A stretch of 46,195 bases of DNA from Comamonadaceae bacterium. GTDB taxonomy: Bacteria > Pseudomonadota > Gammaproteobacteria > Burkholderiales > Burkholderiaceae_C. This document shows, one piece after another, positions 7,275 to 16,073 of this stretch. The DNA is taken from NCBI GenBank assembly GCA_947476285.1, contig CANJPU010000043.1:1-46195 (forward strand). The letters are read 5' to 3'. Positions within the stretch are counted from its first letter, which is position 1. The number at the start of each line of letters is the position of its first letter. The position numbers and the translations under genes were made by a program. A model generated the notes under the pieces. That model did not search any database, had not been told where the DNA came from, and saw nothing but the letters and a program-made list of their open reading frames with translations.

Positions 7275-8408
7275 TCAGCCGGTCGTCGCCACCGGCAATC
7301 CGCTGGTCACATCCAGCTGCGCGGGCCAGGGCCACTTGCGTGGCTCGCGCCCTGCTTGCAAGTCAGCAAGATCGCGGGCCCACATGCGACGCATCTTGAC
7401 CATGTGGATATCAGACAAGCCAAGCATTTCGTTCTCGCGGTCCGCCACGGTTCCCTGCGACAGCAGCGCCACGCCATCCTGTACCGACAAGAGGTCTGGA
7501 TGGTCGGTGATGTCCTGGACACTCATCTCACCGCGCAAGATTGCGGCGGCTACCTGCGCCGCGGGCGGGGCGGCCGCGATGCGCATCGCCTGCTGCTGCC
7601 GATCGGCGAGCCACTTGTCTTTCTCTTGAGCGCTGCCCTCGAAGTAATCCATTGTGAAACTAATATGCGACGTGTCTTCAACAGGCACGCGCCAGACCAA
7701 GCGTCTTGCGCCGAAAAACAAGGACGTGTTCGTGTTGGGCATCAGGAAGTACGTCTGGCGCTCAATCGTGCCGCGCTTGGAGATGCGGGAGAGTCCGAAC
7801 TGCGTTTCCTCGCAGCTCAGTTCTGGCAGCGCCGAGATCATGCCCTGCGCAGCGAACGGGGAAACGCGGTGCACGAAATTGAAATGCACCTCGTCCAGCG
7901 CGTTTTCAATCTGCCTGAAGTAGTTAAACGGTCTCTGGGGTGCTTCAACCCAGTACACGCCATCACCTTGCACCGGATCAAGCGCAGGAAACTCGGGTGC
8001 TTCCCCCTCGCCAAGGTACGCAAAGATCAAACCGATCGTCTCCCGGGTTGGGTAGGTTCGCAGGCCCACGCCTTCAGGACAGCTATGCTCAGCGGGGCGC
8101 TCGATGCACCGGCCTGTCTTGTCGTACTTCCAGCCGTGGTAGAAACAACGCAGATGCTCGCCTTCGACAGTGCCTGCGGACAACAGCGCGCCGCGGTGCA
8201 GGCAGCGAGCCGCCATCACTTGGGCGCTGCCGCTCTCGCTACGGTACAGCGTGTAGTCCTGCCCCATGATTCTCAAGGGCAGCGCGCGTCCACGGGGCAA
8301 CTGCGCCGCGAGGCACACGGGCTGCCAAAACCTGCGCATGTATCTCCCTGCCAGCGTGCCGGGCCCGGTGTGTTCGAAGTCGGGCCACTTTTGCTGCGTG
8401 TGGGTCAT
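7275..8408 (-). CDS. Rieske ring-hydroxylating oxygenase, alpha subunit
   Basis: A 377-residue oxygenase subunit. The Rieske [2Fe-2S] ligands are C69-L-H71 and C88-F-Y-H91; the mononuclear iron site is D172...H175...H180 in ALDEVHFNFVHR. The order and spacing fit phthalate-type (class IA) or O-demethylase-like oxygenases that work without a separate beta subunit. AAGGAG 6 bases before ATG 8408 sets the start; a longer frame to 8483 overlaps the SDR gene. No reductase gene is nearby, so electrons must come from one encoded elsewhere. It is cotranscribed with the SDR gene just upstream. The substrate is probably an aromatic or cyclic acid. Confidence 0.9.
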   Translation of the reverse strand: MTHTQQKWPDFEHTGPGTLAGRYMRRFWQPVCLAAQLPRGRALPLRIMGQDYTLYRSESGSAQVMAARCLHRGALLSAGTVEGEHLRCFYHGWKYDKTGRCIERPAEHSCPEGVGLRTYPTRETIGLIFAYLGEGEAPEFPALDPVQGDGVYWVEAPQRPFNYFRQIENALDEVHFNFVHRVSPFAAQGMISALPELSCEETQFGLSRISKRGTIERQTYFLMPNTNTSLFFGARRLVWRVPVEDTSHISFTMDYFEGSAQEKDKWLADRQQQAMRIAAAPPAAQVAAAILRGEMSVQDITDHPDLLSVQDGVALLSQGTVADRENEMLGLSDIHMVKMRRMWARDLADLQAGREPRKWPWPAQLDVTSGLPVATTG

Positions 8409-8463
8409 GATCGAAGCTCCTTGATATTGCCCGACCGCCTTGGTCAGTCGACGCGAATGGACG

Positions 8464-9273
8464 CTAGGCGTCTCTTTCCCCATAGTTGATGACTGAAGTT
8501 TGGCCGCCGTCGATGACCAGCATCTGACCTGTGATGAAGCTGGCCTCGTCCGAGCTCAGGAACGCAATGGCTGCGGCGACGTCCTCGGGCTCCCCGATGC
8601 GGCCCATCGGAATGGTGCGCTCACGCGCTTGAAGTGACTCTTTGCCGAGCCTGAGCGACAGGGGCGTCTTGATGTGGCCCGGGCATACGGAGTTGGAGGT
8701 GATGCCAAAGCGCGAGTAACCATAAACCAGTTGGCGCGTCAGTCCAGCGATTGCGGCCTTGGAGCTGGAGTAGGCTGGCGTGGTGCGATTGGAGGTCATC
8801 AAGGCCGCGGTGGAGGTCACATTCACGATTCGGCCGAACTGCCTGCTGATCATGATCGGGAGCGAATGCTGAATACACAAAAATGTTCCCTGGAGATTGA
8901 CCGCCATCACACGCTTGAATGCCTGAAGGTCCATGTCGGTGGCCGATTGCCTGGATGGGGAACTGACGCCAGCGACATTGACCAGGATGTCCAGCCCCCC
9001 GTAGGCCCGTGTGGCGGTCTCGACTGCGGCAATCACCTGTTGTTCGTCGCTGACGTCACAGGTTGACACTGAGATGCCATCAAAGCCTTGCGCCTTCAGT
9101 TCGGCACGCAGCTCATTTGCGAGTGCGGTCTGGAGATCCGCAATGACGACATTCGCACCCTCATAGGCGAGTCGTTCAACCGTGGCGCGACCGATACCCG
9201 ACGCGCCGCCAGTCACAAGCGCGGTCTTCCCTGTAGCGCGTCTGGCAATCTTGGTTCGATCGAGCTTGGTCAT
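8464..9273 (-). CDS. SDR-family NAD(P)-dependent dehydrogenase
   Basis: About 269 residues. Classical short-chain dehydrogenase: cofactor motif TGGASGIG near the N-terminus, NVAG in the middle, catalytic Ser in NVTSTAA and Tyr-x-x-x-Lys in AYSSSKAAI, then the C-terminal ITGQMLVIDGG. All catalytic residues are present, unlike the second SDR at 27424. ATG 9273 is taken because the fold begins soon after it, although no good ribosome site is visible; ATG 9309 is an alternative. It is first in a two-gene unit with the Rieske oxygenase. Oxidation of a cis-diol or an alcohol produced by the oxygenase is a natural guess. Confidence 0.85.
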   Translation of the reverse strand: MTKLDRTKIARRATGKTALVTGGASGIGRATVERLAYEGANVVIADLQTALANELRAELKAQGFDGISVSTCDVSDEQQVIAAVETATRAYGGLDILVNVAGVSSPSRQSATDMDLQAFKRVMAVNLQGTFLCIQHSLPIMISRQFGRIVNVTSTAALMTSNRTTPAYSSSKAAIAGLTRQLVYGYSRFGITSNSVCPGHIKTPLSLRLGKESLQARERTIPMGRIGEPEDVAAAIAFLSSDEASFITGQMLVIDGGQTSVINYGERDA

Positions 9274-9745
9274 GTTTTGAAGGTTCAGCCTTGCGGCGCC
9301 GCGCCACATCACGCGCAGCGCAAAGCCCAAAGTTTAGGACCTGGGGGCCAATGGTGCCATTGAGAAGGCCTTATGTACATCATCTACGGCAGAAATATCA
9401 TACAAACTCCCACACCCAGACGCGTCGGTTCAGGCGCAGGTGAGGCGCTCGGTGTTTGACCTCGACAAAAACAAGCGTCGGCATCAGCGGAGCCGTCAAT
9501 AGGGGGTCGGCTGCAACTTCCCCTTCGTTTGCTTACCCCAAGCCCCTGGTGGTATGGGGCCACGTCCTCCATATTGGCGGCATAACAGGATCAGCGTCTT
9601 CAATGCGGTTTGAACGAATGGCAAGTCTGCGTGGCGGTTCCCGAGGGCTGACTGTGGTTCACGTGTGTGAGAATCCAGAAGCGCCGCAGTAGGTGCTGCG
9701 GATGATGCTGAGGGCGAGACCTTGCCCAGACATGAAAGTATAGAA
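9274..9745. other. 472-bp divergent intergenic region
   Basis: This lies between the SDR gene (-) and the hydratase gene (+). An AT-richer patch around 9361-9410 could hold the minus-strand promoter, but no box stands out. A plus-strand frame at 9456-9692 contains YPKPLVVWGHVLHIGGITG, faintly like the start of a RidA-type protein. It is too short and isolated to call a gene. Confidence 0.35.
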
Positions 9746-10546
9746 ATGGATCAATTGAACGCATCGGCAGCGGCTCACGAACTGTTGCGCCAGCATGCGC
9801 AAGGGGAACGTTTTGACGCACTCCAGCGCGAGTGGGCGCTGGACAGTGCGGCAGCGGCGTATGCGGTTCAGGACGAATACGTGCGTGAGTTGATAAGACG
9901 CCGCGCAACAGCCTTGGCCGGATGGAAGATCGCACTCACGACGCCGGCGATGCGCGAGATGGTCAACTTCCACGACTCCATCTCGGGTCGCCTCCTGCGC
10001 GACCAGATTCGGAGCAGCGGGGCCGTCGTGCATGCGGCCGACTACGGCCGCCTCATCCTTGAGTTCGAGATCGCCTTTGAGATGGCGCGCGACCTGCCTC
10101 GCACAGGCACGCCCTGGACCGGTGTGAGTATTCTTGAGCACGTTGCATGCGGCTACGCCGCTTTGGAAGTCGCTGACGATCGCCACGCGGACTATGCCAC
10201 GCTCAGGCAGTCCATCCTCACCCTCGCGGCGGACAACGCTTGGAACCAGGGTCTGGTGCTGGGCACCCGCTTCGCCTGCACTGATTTCGAGAGTCTTGCG
10301 GCCCTGGAGGGCGTGGCCTGCATCGACGGGCAAGAGGTCGGTCGGGGCTTCGGGCGCGACGTGCTGGGTAATCCATGCGACGCGCTTGCCTGGCTCGCCA
10401 ATCACGTCGCCGAGCGAGGCGATGTGTTGACGGCGGGCAGCCTGGTGACCACAGGTAGCTTGGTGAAGTCGCAGTTTCCAGTTGCGGGGCAAAGAGTCGA
10501 GTTCGTGCTGACCGGCATTGGCTCAGTCTGTCTGCAGGTGGACTGA
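9746..10546 (+). CDS. 2-keto-4-pentenoate hydratase-like protein (MhpD family)
   Basis: A 266-residue protein of the FAH-related hydratase family that adds water to 2-hydroxy-dienoates made by meta-cleavage. It shows the helical N-terminus with AYAVQDEYVRELI, then WKIALT, the metal-ligand strand LEFEIAFEMARDLP (Glu-x-Glu), ALEVADDR, an ADN segment, and the C-terminal GDVLTAGSL with its closing strands. ATG 9746 is chosen because MDQLNASAAA begins the family-like helix; the longer frame from 9722 adds only eight residues. It is a single plus-strand gene facing a minus-strand FAH gene. It probably works on products of the oxygenases nearby. Confidence 0.8.
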   Translation: MDQLNASAAAHELLRQHAQGERFDALQREWALDSAAAAYAVQDEYVRELIRRRATALAGWKIALTTPAMREMVNFHDSISGRLLRDQIRSSGAVVHAADYGRLILEFEIAFEMARDLPRTGTPWTGVSILEHVACGYAALEVADDRHADYATLRQSILTLAADNAWNQGLVLGTRFACTDFESLAALEGVACIDGQEVGRGFGRDVLGNPCDALAWLANHVAERGDVLTAGSLVTTGSLVKSQFPVAGQRVEFVLTGIGSVCLQVD

Positions 10547-10590
10547 GCTGCTGGTCGGCGACCCGCAGTCAAGGGGCAAAGGCAGACCAG

Positions 10591-11553
10591 TCAGACGATG
10601 TAAGTCGTCAAGGTTCCGATCCCATCTACGCCCGCCTCCACCACGTCGCCAGGCTTGAGGTAGAAGGGTGTCGGGTCGGGCTTGCGGTGCAGGGCCACGC
10701 CCTCGGGCGTGCCGGTGCTGATGATGTCACCCGCCACCAGACCGACCTTGGCCCAAAAGCCCACCATGTCCTCGAAGTCGAAGATCAGGTCACGGCAATC
10801 GGAATGCTGGCGCATCTCGCCATTGACCTTGCACCAAAGCACAAGACCCTTGGGGTCGGGCACTTCGTCGGCGGTGAGTATGTAAGGCCCGAGCGGTCCG
10901 AAGCCGGGGAAGTTCTTGCCCATCATCACCAGGTTGTTGTGCATTTCCTTGAGCTGCCATTCGCGTGCCGAAAGATCGTTGAACACGGTGTAGCCGAAGA
11001 TGGCCTGCTTGGCCTGGTCGCTGCTGTCGGCGTCGATGTCGCGGCCGATGATGACGGCGATCTCCACCTCATGGTCGAAGTTCATCACCTCCTTGGGGCG
11101 TTTGACCTTGGCCTTGTGGGGCACCAGGCAGCGGCCCAGCTTGATGAAGCCGGTGGGAAAGTCACTGTGCATTGCGCTGCTGGAAGCAGGATTGCCCTTT
11201 TGCGATTCGAGCTTGTGGCGCCCGAAGTTGCGCCCGGCTGCAATCATCGATTTGGGCGGAACAGGCGTCAGCCACTCGATGTGCTCCGGGTCGTCGAACC
11301 AGGCCGCATCAGCCCGCGCCTGCGACCAGGCCAGCAGGCCGCGCAGCGCGTCCATCGCGCCGTCCCCGCCCCGGATCAGATCCATCACGGTGGTCGGCAC
11401 GGGTGTGCTGGCGCCGCGCGCCGCGCTCACCTTGCCTGCGTCCTGCAGCATCTCGCGCCCGCCGTGTTGCGTCACGATGCCCAGGCGCTCGTGTCCGGCG
11501 GCCGATGCCGCGGTCGGTGCGTGGCTTGCTGATGCATACCTTGCAATTCTCAT
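10591..11553 (-). CDS. Fumarylacetoacetate hydrolase family protein 2
   Basis: A 320-residue FAH-fold hydrolase or isomerase. Visible segments are PPKSMIAAGRNFGRHK, FDHEVEIAVIIGRDI (metal ligands), FNDLSAREWQ and the signature GDIISTGTPEGVALHRKP before the C-terminal VEAGVDGIGTL. AAGGAG 5 bases before ATG 11553 sets the start; the frame open to 11664 lies inside the upstream dehydrogenase. It is the last gene of the second TfdA-like operon, mirroring the FAH gene of the first. Acylpyruvate hydrolysis is the family norm; the substrate is unknown. Confidence 0.85.
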   Translation of the reverse strand: MRIARYASASHAPTAASAAGHERLGIVTQHGGREMLQDAGKVSAARGASTPVPTTVMDLIRGGDGAMDALRGLLAWSQARADAAWFDDPEHIEWLTPVPPKSMIAAGRNFGRHKLESQKGNPASSSAMHSDFPTGFIKLGRCLVPHKAKVKRPKEVMNFDHEVEIAVIIGRDIDADSSDQAKQAIFGYTVFNDLSAREWQLKEMHNNLVMMGKNFPGFGPLGPYILTADEVPDPKGLVLWCKVNGEMRQHSDCRDLIFDFEDMVGFWAKVGLVAGDIISTGTPEGVALHRKPDPTPFYLKPGDVVEAGVDGIGTLTTYIV

Positions 11554-11600
11554 GTTGTCTCCTTGGTCTCGGTTTCTGCAAGTGCGCCTGAAACACCGCG

Positions 11601-12608
11601 CTAGATCAGTCGGAAGTGACTGTGTGTCGGGTCGATCACTCGGATCGGGTTGCCATCCAGCCAAGCCAGCACGTTGTCCAGCATCTCCCCATAGAACTGC
11701 GCGTAGGTATCGTGCGTCACATAGCCGATGTGCGGTGTCAGCAGGACGTTGTCCAGGCTACGGTAGGGATGATCGGGCGGCAGTGGCTCTTGCAAGAACA
11801 CATCGATCGCCGCGCCGGCGATGCGCCGCTCTCGCAACACCTCGACCAGTGCCGCCTCATCGACCAGCTGTGCACGCGCCGTGTTGATGAAGCAGGCGCT
11901 GGGCTTCATTCGCGCCAGATCCTGGGCGCCGATGATGCCCATGGTGCGGTTGCTCAGCTTCAAGGTCAGCGTCAAAAAATCCGCCTGCGAGAAGATCTGT
12001 TCGCGGCTCGCCAGTTGCGCGCCACACGCGGCGGCACGTTCGGCGGTGAGGTTCTGGCTCCAGGCAAGCACCTTCATGCCAAATGCCTTGCCGACAGCCG
12101 CCACGCGCGAACCGACGCGACCCAGCCCCACCACCCCCAGCACAGCGCCGTACAGATCTCGCCCCACACTGGCCTGCCACCGGCCGGCCTTCAGGCCACT
12201 CGCCTCGCCGGTCAGGTTGCGAGCCAGCGCCAGCAACAGCGCCCAGGTGAGTTCAGGGGTGCCGGTCTCAATGGCGCCCGTGCCGCATACCGGCACACCG
12301 CGCTCGTGTGCGAATGCGATGTCGACCGAGGCGTTCACCATGGCCGAGGTCGTCAGCAGTTTCAGCTTGGGCAAGCCAGAGAGGACTTCGCGATCAAGCC
12401 GGGTGCGCTCGCGCATCAGGCAGATGATGTCGAATGGAAGCAGCCTCTTGACGAGCGCCTCTCGGTCCGCCGAAACATTTTCGTGAAAGAACGTGGGCTT
12501 GACGTGCGGCGGCAGGCGCGACCAGTCGGCGCAGCGCTCGGCCGCGCCCTGGTAGTCGTCCAGCACCGCCAGTTGCAGCTCGGTGCCTGGAATGGCAGCT
12601 CCGCTCAA
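11601..12608 (-). CDS. D-2-hydroxyacid dehydrogenase (NAD-dependent)
   Basis: A 335-residue protein of the D-isomer 2-hydroxyacid dehydrogenase family (phosphoglycerate or glyoxylate reductase type). It shows LAVLDDYQ at the start, a cofactor loop GVVGLGRVG, catalytic Arg in FINTARAQLVDE, Glu in DVFLQEPLPPDHP and His in LTPHIGY. The start is a TTG whose last two bases join the stop of the upstream Bug gene (TTGA overlap), pointing to translational coupling. No better start is present before the first strand. It interconverts a 2-oxo acid and a D-2-hydroxy acid, alongside the FMN 2-hydroxyacid oxidase in the same operon. Confidence 0.85.
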   Translation of the reverse strand: MSGAAIPGTELQLAVLDDYQGAAERCADWSRLPPHVKPTFFHENVSADREALVKRLLPFDIICLMRERTRLDREVLSGLPKLKLLTTSAMVNASVDIAFAHERGVPVCGTGAIETGTPELTWALLLALARNLTGEASGLKAGRWQASVGRDLYGAVLGVVGLGRVGSRVAAVGKAFGMKVLAWSQNLTAERAAACGAQLASREQIFSQADFLTLTLKLSNRTMGIIGAQDLARMKPSACFINTARAQLVDEAALVEVLRERRIAGAAIDVFLQEPLPPDHPYRSLDNVLLTPHIGYVTHDTYAQFYGEMLDNVLAWLDGNPIRVIDPTHSHFRLI

Positions 12609-13582
12609 AGGGCCTGCCGCTCGATCTTCGCGTTCTTCATCATGTTGAGAATCGAGGCCAGCTCGTTGGCCATGAGCAGCCTCAAGGTGTTGCCATCCTT
12701 GCCCTCGGGGTTGATTCCTGTCTTGGCGATCCGCTCTTTGACTTCCTTGCTTGCCTGCACCGTGCGCAGCGCGGCCACGAGGCGATCCACCACCGCCTGC
12801 GGCGTGCCAGCCGTGGTCCAGATGCCGGCCCAGGCCGGGATGGTGAAATCAGGAAACCCTTGCTCGGCTGCCGAAGGCACACCCGGCACGGAGTCGACCC
12901 GCTCTTTGCCAACCACGGCGATCACGCGCACTCTGTCGGATTTGATTGAGTTGTCGATGGGGCCGACCCCGACGTCGACGCGGTCGCCCATCACGTCCAG
13001 AACCATCGGCGCGAAGCCCTTGTAGGGCACGTGGTTGAACTTGATGCCCGCCTGCGCCTCCAGCGTCAGCGCGCCCAGCTCATACACCGCAGCGGGGCCG
13101 GTGGTGCCAAAGCTGAGCTCGCCCGGCTTTGATTTGGCCAGCGCCACCAACTCCTGCAGGTTCTTCACCGGCAACGAGGCCCGCACGAACAGCACGAAAG
13201 GCGCGGCGCCGACGAAGGACAGCGGGACAAAGTCCTGGATCGGGTCGTAGGGCACGCCTTTGAGCATGGCTGGCGCCACCACATGGGTGGAACCGGTGCC
13301 CAGCAGCAGGGTGTAGCCATCTTTCGGTGCCTTGGCCACGAAGTCGGCGCCGATGGTGCCGGATGCGCCGATGCGGTTTTCCACCACCACCGGCTGCTTG
13401 AGCTCGCGCGCCAATGCTTCAGCGATCACGCGCGCTGTCACGTCATTGGAAGCACCTGCGGCAGTGGGCACGATCATGCGCAGCGGCTTGTTGGGAAAGG
13501 CTTCCTGGGCAGTTGCCGAAACAGCAATGCAACCGGTTATGGCCGCGAGCGCACAGGTATGCAAGAGCTTGTTAAACGCCAT
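12605..13582 (-). CDS. Bug-family periplasmic solute-binding protein 2
   Basis: A 325-residue exported protein: signal peptide to about residue 25 (ending SATAQ), mature start EAFPNKPLRMIVPTAAGASNDV, then QPVVVENRIGASG, KDGYTLLLGTG, FNHVPYKG, GVPSAAEQGFP and TAGTPQAVVDRL. All match the Bug family, which binds small organic acids. GGAGA 6 bases before ATG 13582 gives a good start. It is the middle gene of the second TfdA-like operon, just downstream of a decayed gene. Confidence 0.9.
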   Translation of the reverse strand: MAFNKLLHTCALAAITGCIAVSATAQEAFPNKPLRMIVPTAAGASNDVTARVIAEALARELKQPVVVENRIGASGTIGADFVAKAPKDGYTLLLGTGSTHVVAPAMLKGVPYDPIQDFVPLSFVGAAPFVLFVRASLPVKNLQELVALAKSKPGELSFGTTGPAAVYELGALTLEAQAGIKFNHVPYKGFAPMVLDVMGDRVDVGVGPIDNSIKSDRVRVIAVVGKERVDSVPGVPSAAEQGFPDFTIPAWAGIWTTAGTPQAVVDRLVAALRTVQASKEVKERIAKTGINPEGKDGNTLRLLMANELASILNMMKNAKIERQAL

Positions 13583-13612
13583 GTTTGTCTCCGAGAGTGA
13601 GTGAAGTGGAAG

Positions 13613-13770
13613 TCAGGCCGCTTGCGCCATCAAGCTTGCGGGTGCGCCGTGCCCTGCAGTAGTAGACCGATCAGGCCGCACTGTGTCAATCAGTGCATCG
13701 ACCGATGCGGCATTATCCAGCCCACGCACGATCTGCCTGAGCTGTGCATAAGGTCGTGCGCCATCAGATA
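13613..13770 (-). pseudogene. C-terminal remnant of a lost gene
   Basis: Between the FMN oxidase and the Bug gene one minus-strand frame has coding character and ends in TGA at 13615-13613: GARPYAQLRQIVRGLDNAA, then SVDALIDTVRP and a short tail. It has no start and no upstream body. The amphipathic helical end with DxxxSVxxLID resembles the C-terminus of MmgE/PrpD-type proteins, common partners of Bug proteins. That identity is tentative. A similar short remnant lies at 33392. Confidence 0.35.
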
Positions 13771-13812
13771 GTGTCCCCGTGTGTTAGCTACTCCCGCCGC
13801 GTCGCGCAGTCT

Positions 13813-14994
13813 TCAGCCGACCCGCGCCACCGGCGGGCGAAAGCAGCTAGCGCGGCTGATCTGGTCGATGCGGGCGCAGCCGATAAACCCCATCACCCGG
13901 TCCACTTCGTCGCGCAGCATGCTGATGGCATGCGCCGCGCCGGCCTCGCCGCCCACCGCCGTGCCCCACATGGCGGCGCGACCCACAAGCACCGCGTCGG
14001 CACCCAGGGCCAGCGCCTTGACAATGTCGCTGCCGCGGCGGATGCCGCTGTCAAAAAGAACCGTGGTGCGGTCGCCAACGGCGTCGACGATCGCTGGCAG
14101 GGCATCCAGCGTGGCCGGTGCGTTGTCCAGCACGCGGCCACCGTGGTTGGACACGACGATGCCGTCGGCCCCGCAACGCACGGCCTCGCACGCATCGTCC
14201 GGATGCACGATGCCCTTGACGATCAGCGTGCCTTCCCACAAGTCGCGCAACTGCTTGAGGTCATCCCAGGTCAGGCTGTCGTTCTTTGGCATCAGGCCGG
14301 TCTTGCGCTGGTCGGCGGCCATGGATCGGCGCAGCGCGTCGGGAAGGTTGTCAAAGCGCGGCATGCCGCTGGTCGCCAGGTAGCGTCCGATCACGCCCGC
14401 ACCCCAGCGCGGATGGGTCATCACGTCCCACACATTGCGCCGCGTCAACTTCAAAGGAATGTTGAAGCCGTTGCGGTAGTTGTGCTCACGGTTGGGCGAT
14501 ACCGTGGTGTCGATGGTGACCACCAGCGTTCGGTAGCCGGCTGCCTTGGCGCGCTGCACCAGTTGCATTGACATCGCGCGGTCGGGAAACAGGTAGAGCT
14601 GGAACCATAGCTCGCCGCCGGCTTGCTCTGCCACTTTCTCGATCGAGGTGATGGACCCCGTCGACATCGCATAAGGTATGCCGGCTTGCGCTGCGGCGCG
14701 GGCGGTGGCGACTTCGCCCTGGTACCACAGCAGTCCGGCCGCGCCGGTCGGCGCCAGGCAGAAGGGCAAGGGCTGGGTGCGGCCGAACAGCGTGATGGCC
14801 TGGCTGCGCTTGGACACATCGCGCAGCGGACGCGGATACAGGCTGATGCGACCGAAAGCATCGTGGTTGTTGCGAATCGCCGCGCCATCTTCGGCGCCGC
14901 GATCGACGAACTCGAACAGCCCCTTGGGCAGGCGTTTCTTCGCCAGATCCCGCAGGTCATCGAAGTTGTAGCCGAAGCGCGAATCGAAGCTCAC
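13813..14994 (-). CDS. FMN-dependent alpha-hydroxyacid oxidase/dehydrogenase
   Basis: A TIM-barrel flavoprotein of the lactate dehydrogenase/glycolate oxidase/mandelate dehydrogenase family. It opens with YNFDDLRDLAKKRLPKGLFE, then FVDRGAEDG, has the FMN-binding LAPTGAAGLL, Tyr in WFQLYLFPDR, the active-site GIVVSNHGGRVLD (catalytic His) and the FMN-phosphate region DSGIRRGSDIVKAL and GADAVLVGR. GTG 14994 gives 393 residues, the usual length. It lacks a good ribosome site, and the frame stays open to 15135 inside the dioxygenase gene, so the start is uncertain. It would oxidise an L-2-hydroxy acid such as glycolate or lactate, a plausible follow-up to ether cleavage by the dioxygenase upstream. 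Confidence 0.8.
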   Translation of the reverse strand: MSFDSRFGYNFDDLRDLAKKRLPKGLFEFVDRGAEDGAAIRNNHDAFGRISLYPRPLRDVSKRSQAITLFGRTQPLPFCLAPTGAAGLLWYQGEVATARAAAQAGIPYAMSTGSITSIEKVAEQAGGELWFQLYLFPDRAMSMQLVQRAKAAGYRTLVVTIDTTVSPNREHNYRNGFNIPLKLTRRNVWDVMTHPRWGAGVIGRYLATSGMPRFDNLPDALRRSMAADQRKTGLMPKNDSLTWDDLKQLRDLWEGTLIVKGIVHPDDACEAVRCGADGIVVSNHGGRVLDNAPATLDALPAIVDAVGDRTTVLFDSGIRRGSDIVKALALGADAVLVGRAAMWGTAVGGEAGAAHAISMLRDEVDRVMGFIGCARIDQISRASCFRPPVARVG

Positions 14995-15037
14995 AATGGT
15001 TTGCGGGAGGTGGGCGAGGGCGGCTGTCGAATCGTGC

Positions 15038-15904
15038 TCAGACTGCTTCGAGTTCGCGCGCCGAGCACCAGCGCAACTCACGCCGGTACTTTTGGTCGTC
15101 GAAGGGTACCGCGCGGTGAAGCGTGCAGCTGTCATCCCAGATCAGCACATCGCGCGGCTGCCACTTGTGGACGTAGCGGAAGCGCTCTTGGGTGGCAAAT
15201 TCCACAAGCTCCTCCAGCAGCTTGGCGCCTTTCTCCTGCGGCCAGCCGATGACGTGGGAGGCGTGTGCGCCCATATACAGGGTCTTGCGGGCGGAGCCAG
15301 CATGTGTGCGCACCAGCGGGTGCGTGGTCGGGGGCAGCAGTTTGCGCGTTTCCTCTGAGAAGTTGGTGTAGCCCACCTTGGCGCGCGACGCATAGACACT
15401 GTGCTCGATCTGCAGTGGCTCCAACTCGCGCTGGCGCTCCGGTGACAAGGCATCCCAGGCCATGCGCATGTCGGCAAACTGCGTGTCCGGCGGATCAACT
15501 TCCGGCAACACCCGGGCCGACAGTACGGTGACCCGCGCCGGCGGCTGACGCATGGACATGTCCGAGTGCCAGAACAGGTTGGCGGCCAGGTACAGGCGCC
15601 GCTCGTGGTCTTCCTTCATGATGTCGCCGTTCTCGTCGACGTTGGATACGTCGTAGAAGTGCGGGTTGGTCATGCGAGCGTTGTTGAGCTGCTTGGCCGC
15701 CACGTTGGGCGGGCCGAACCACTTGATGAACATCTCCTGATGCTCGTCGTCGATCGGCATGTTGCGAAACCAGATGACGCCGTGGCGGGCCAATGCGGCC
15801 TCGATCTGGTCGTATTCTTGTTTGGAGATCGGTTTGCAGATGTCGACGCCCGATACCTCGGCGCCCAAACCGCTGGGTTGTGCCTTGACTTTGAGTACTT
15901 GCAT
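15038..15904 (-). CDS. TfdA-like Fe(II)/2-oxoglutarate dioxygenase 2
   Basis: A 288-residue dioxygenase with iron ligands H113-S-D115 (FWHSDMSM) and H263 (CTLHRAVP), and Arg residues near 274-278 for 2-oxoglutarate. Long stretches near the C-terminus (HPLVRTHAGSARKTLYMGAH, then ASHVIGW) closely recall TfdA as I remember it. The best label is an aryloxyalkanoate-type dioxygenase family member, not taurine dioxygenase. CAGGAG 5 bases before ATG 15904 supports the start. It is the first gene of a minus-strand operon and divergent from a LysR gene. It is clearly paralogous to the dioxygenase at 4268. The actual substrate is unknown. Confidence 0.88.
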   Translation of the reverse strand: MQVLKVKAQPSGLGAEVSGVDICKPISKQEYDQIEAALARHGVIWFRNMPIDDEHQEMFIKWFGPPNVAAKQLNNARMTNPHFYDVSNVDENGDIMKEDHERRLYLAANLFWHSDMSMRQPPARVTVLSARVLPEVDPPDTQFADMRMAWDALSPERQRELEPLQIEHSVYASRAKVGYTNFSEETRKLLPPTTHPLVRTHAGSARKTLYMGAHASHVIGWPQEKGAKLLEELVEFATQERFRYVHKWQPRDVLIWDDSCTLHRAVPFDDQKYRRELRWCSARELEAV

Positions 15905-16073
15905 GGTGTCTCCTGGGAAAACCGAACTGGCCGAGTTTTATACTCAGTCTTCGACATTAGCCATTCTTCCAGCAGTCACCCACTGGTGCCCGGAATTGTT
16001 TTTATGGGTCGCCATCGAAGAACCTGATGTCTTCGCCGCGCAGGCGAGAATTCGGCCTAACCATCAAGCTAGG
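15905..16073. promoter_or_regulatory. Divergent LysR/operon control region
   Basis: This 169-bp gap lies between the second TfdA-like operon (-) and LysR regulator 2 (+), the classic layout for LysR control with overlapping promoters. An AT-rich patch at about 15934-15943 (AGTTTTATAC) is the best candidate for promoter and T-N11-A operator, but I could not define a site. Confidence 0.45.

Noticed and set aside
9456..9692. 78-codon plus-strand frame with a faint RidA-like segment
   Set aside because: The likeness covers only about 20 residues, there is no ribosome site, and no such gene is expected there.
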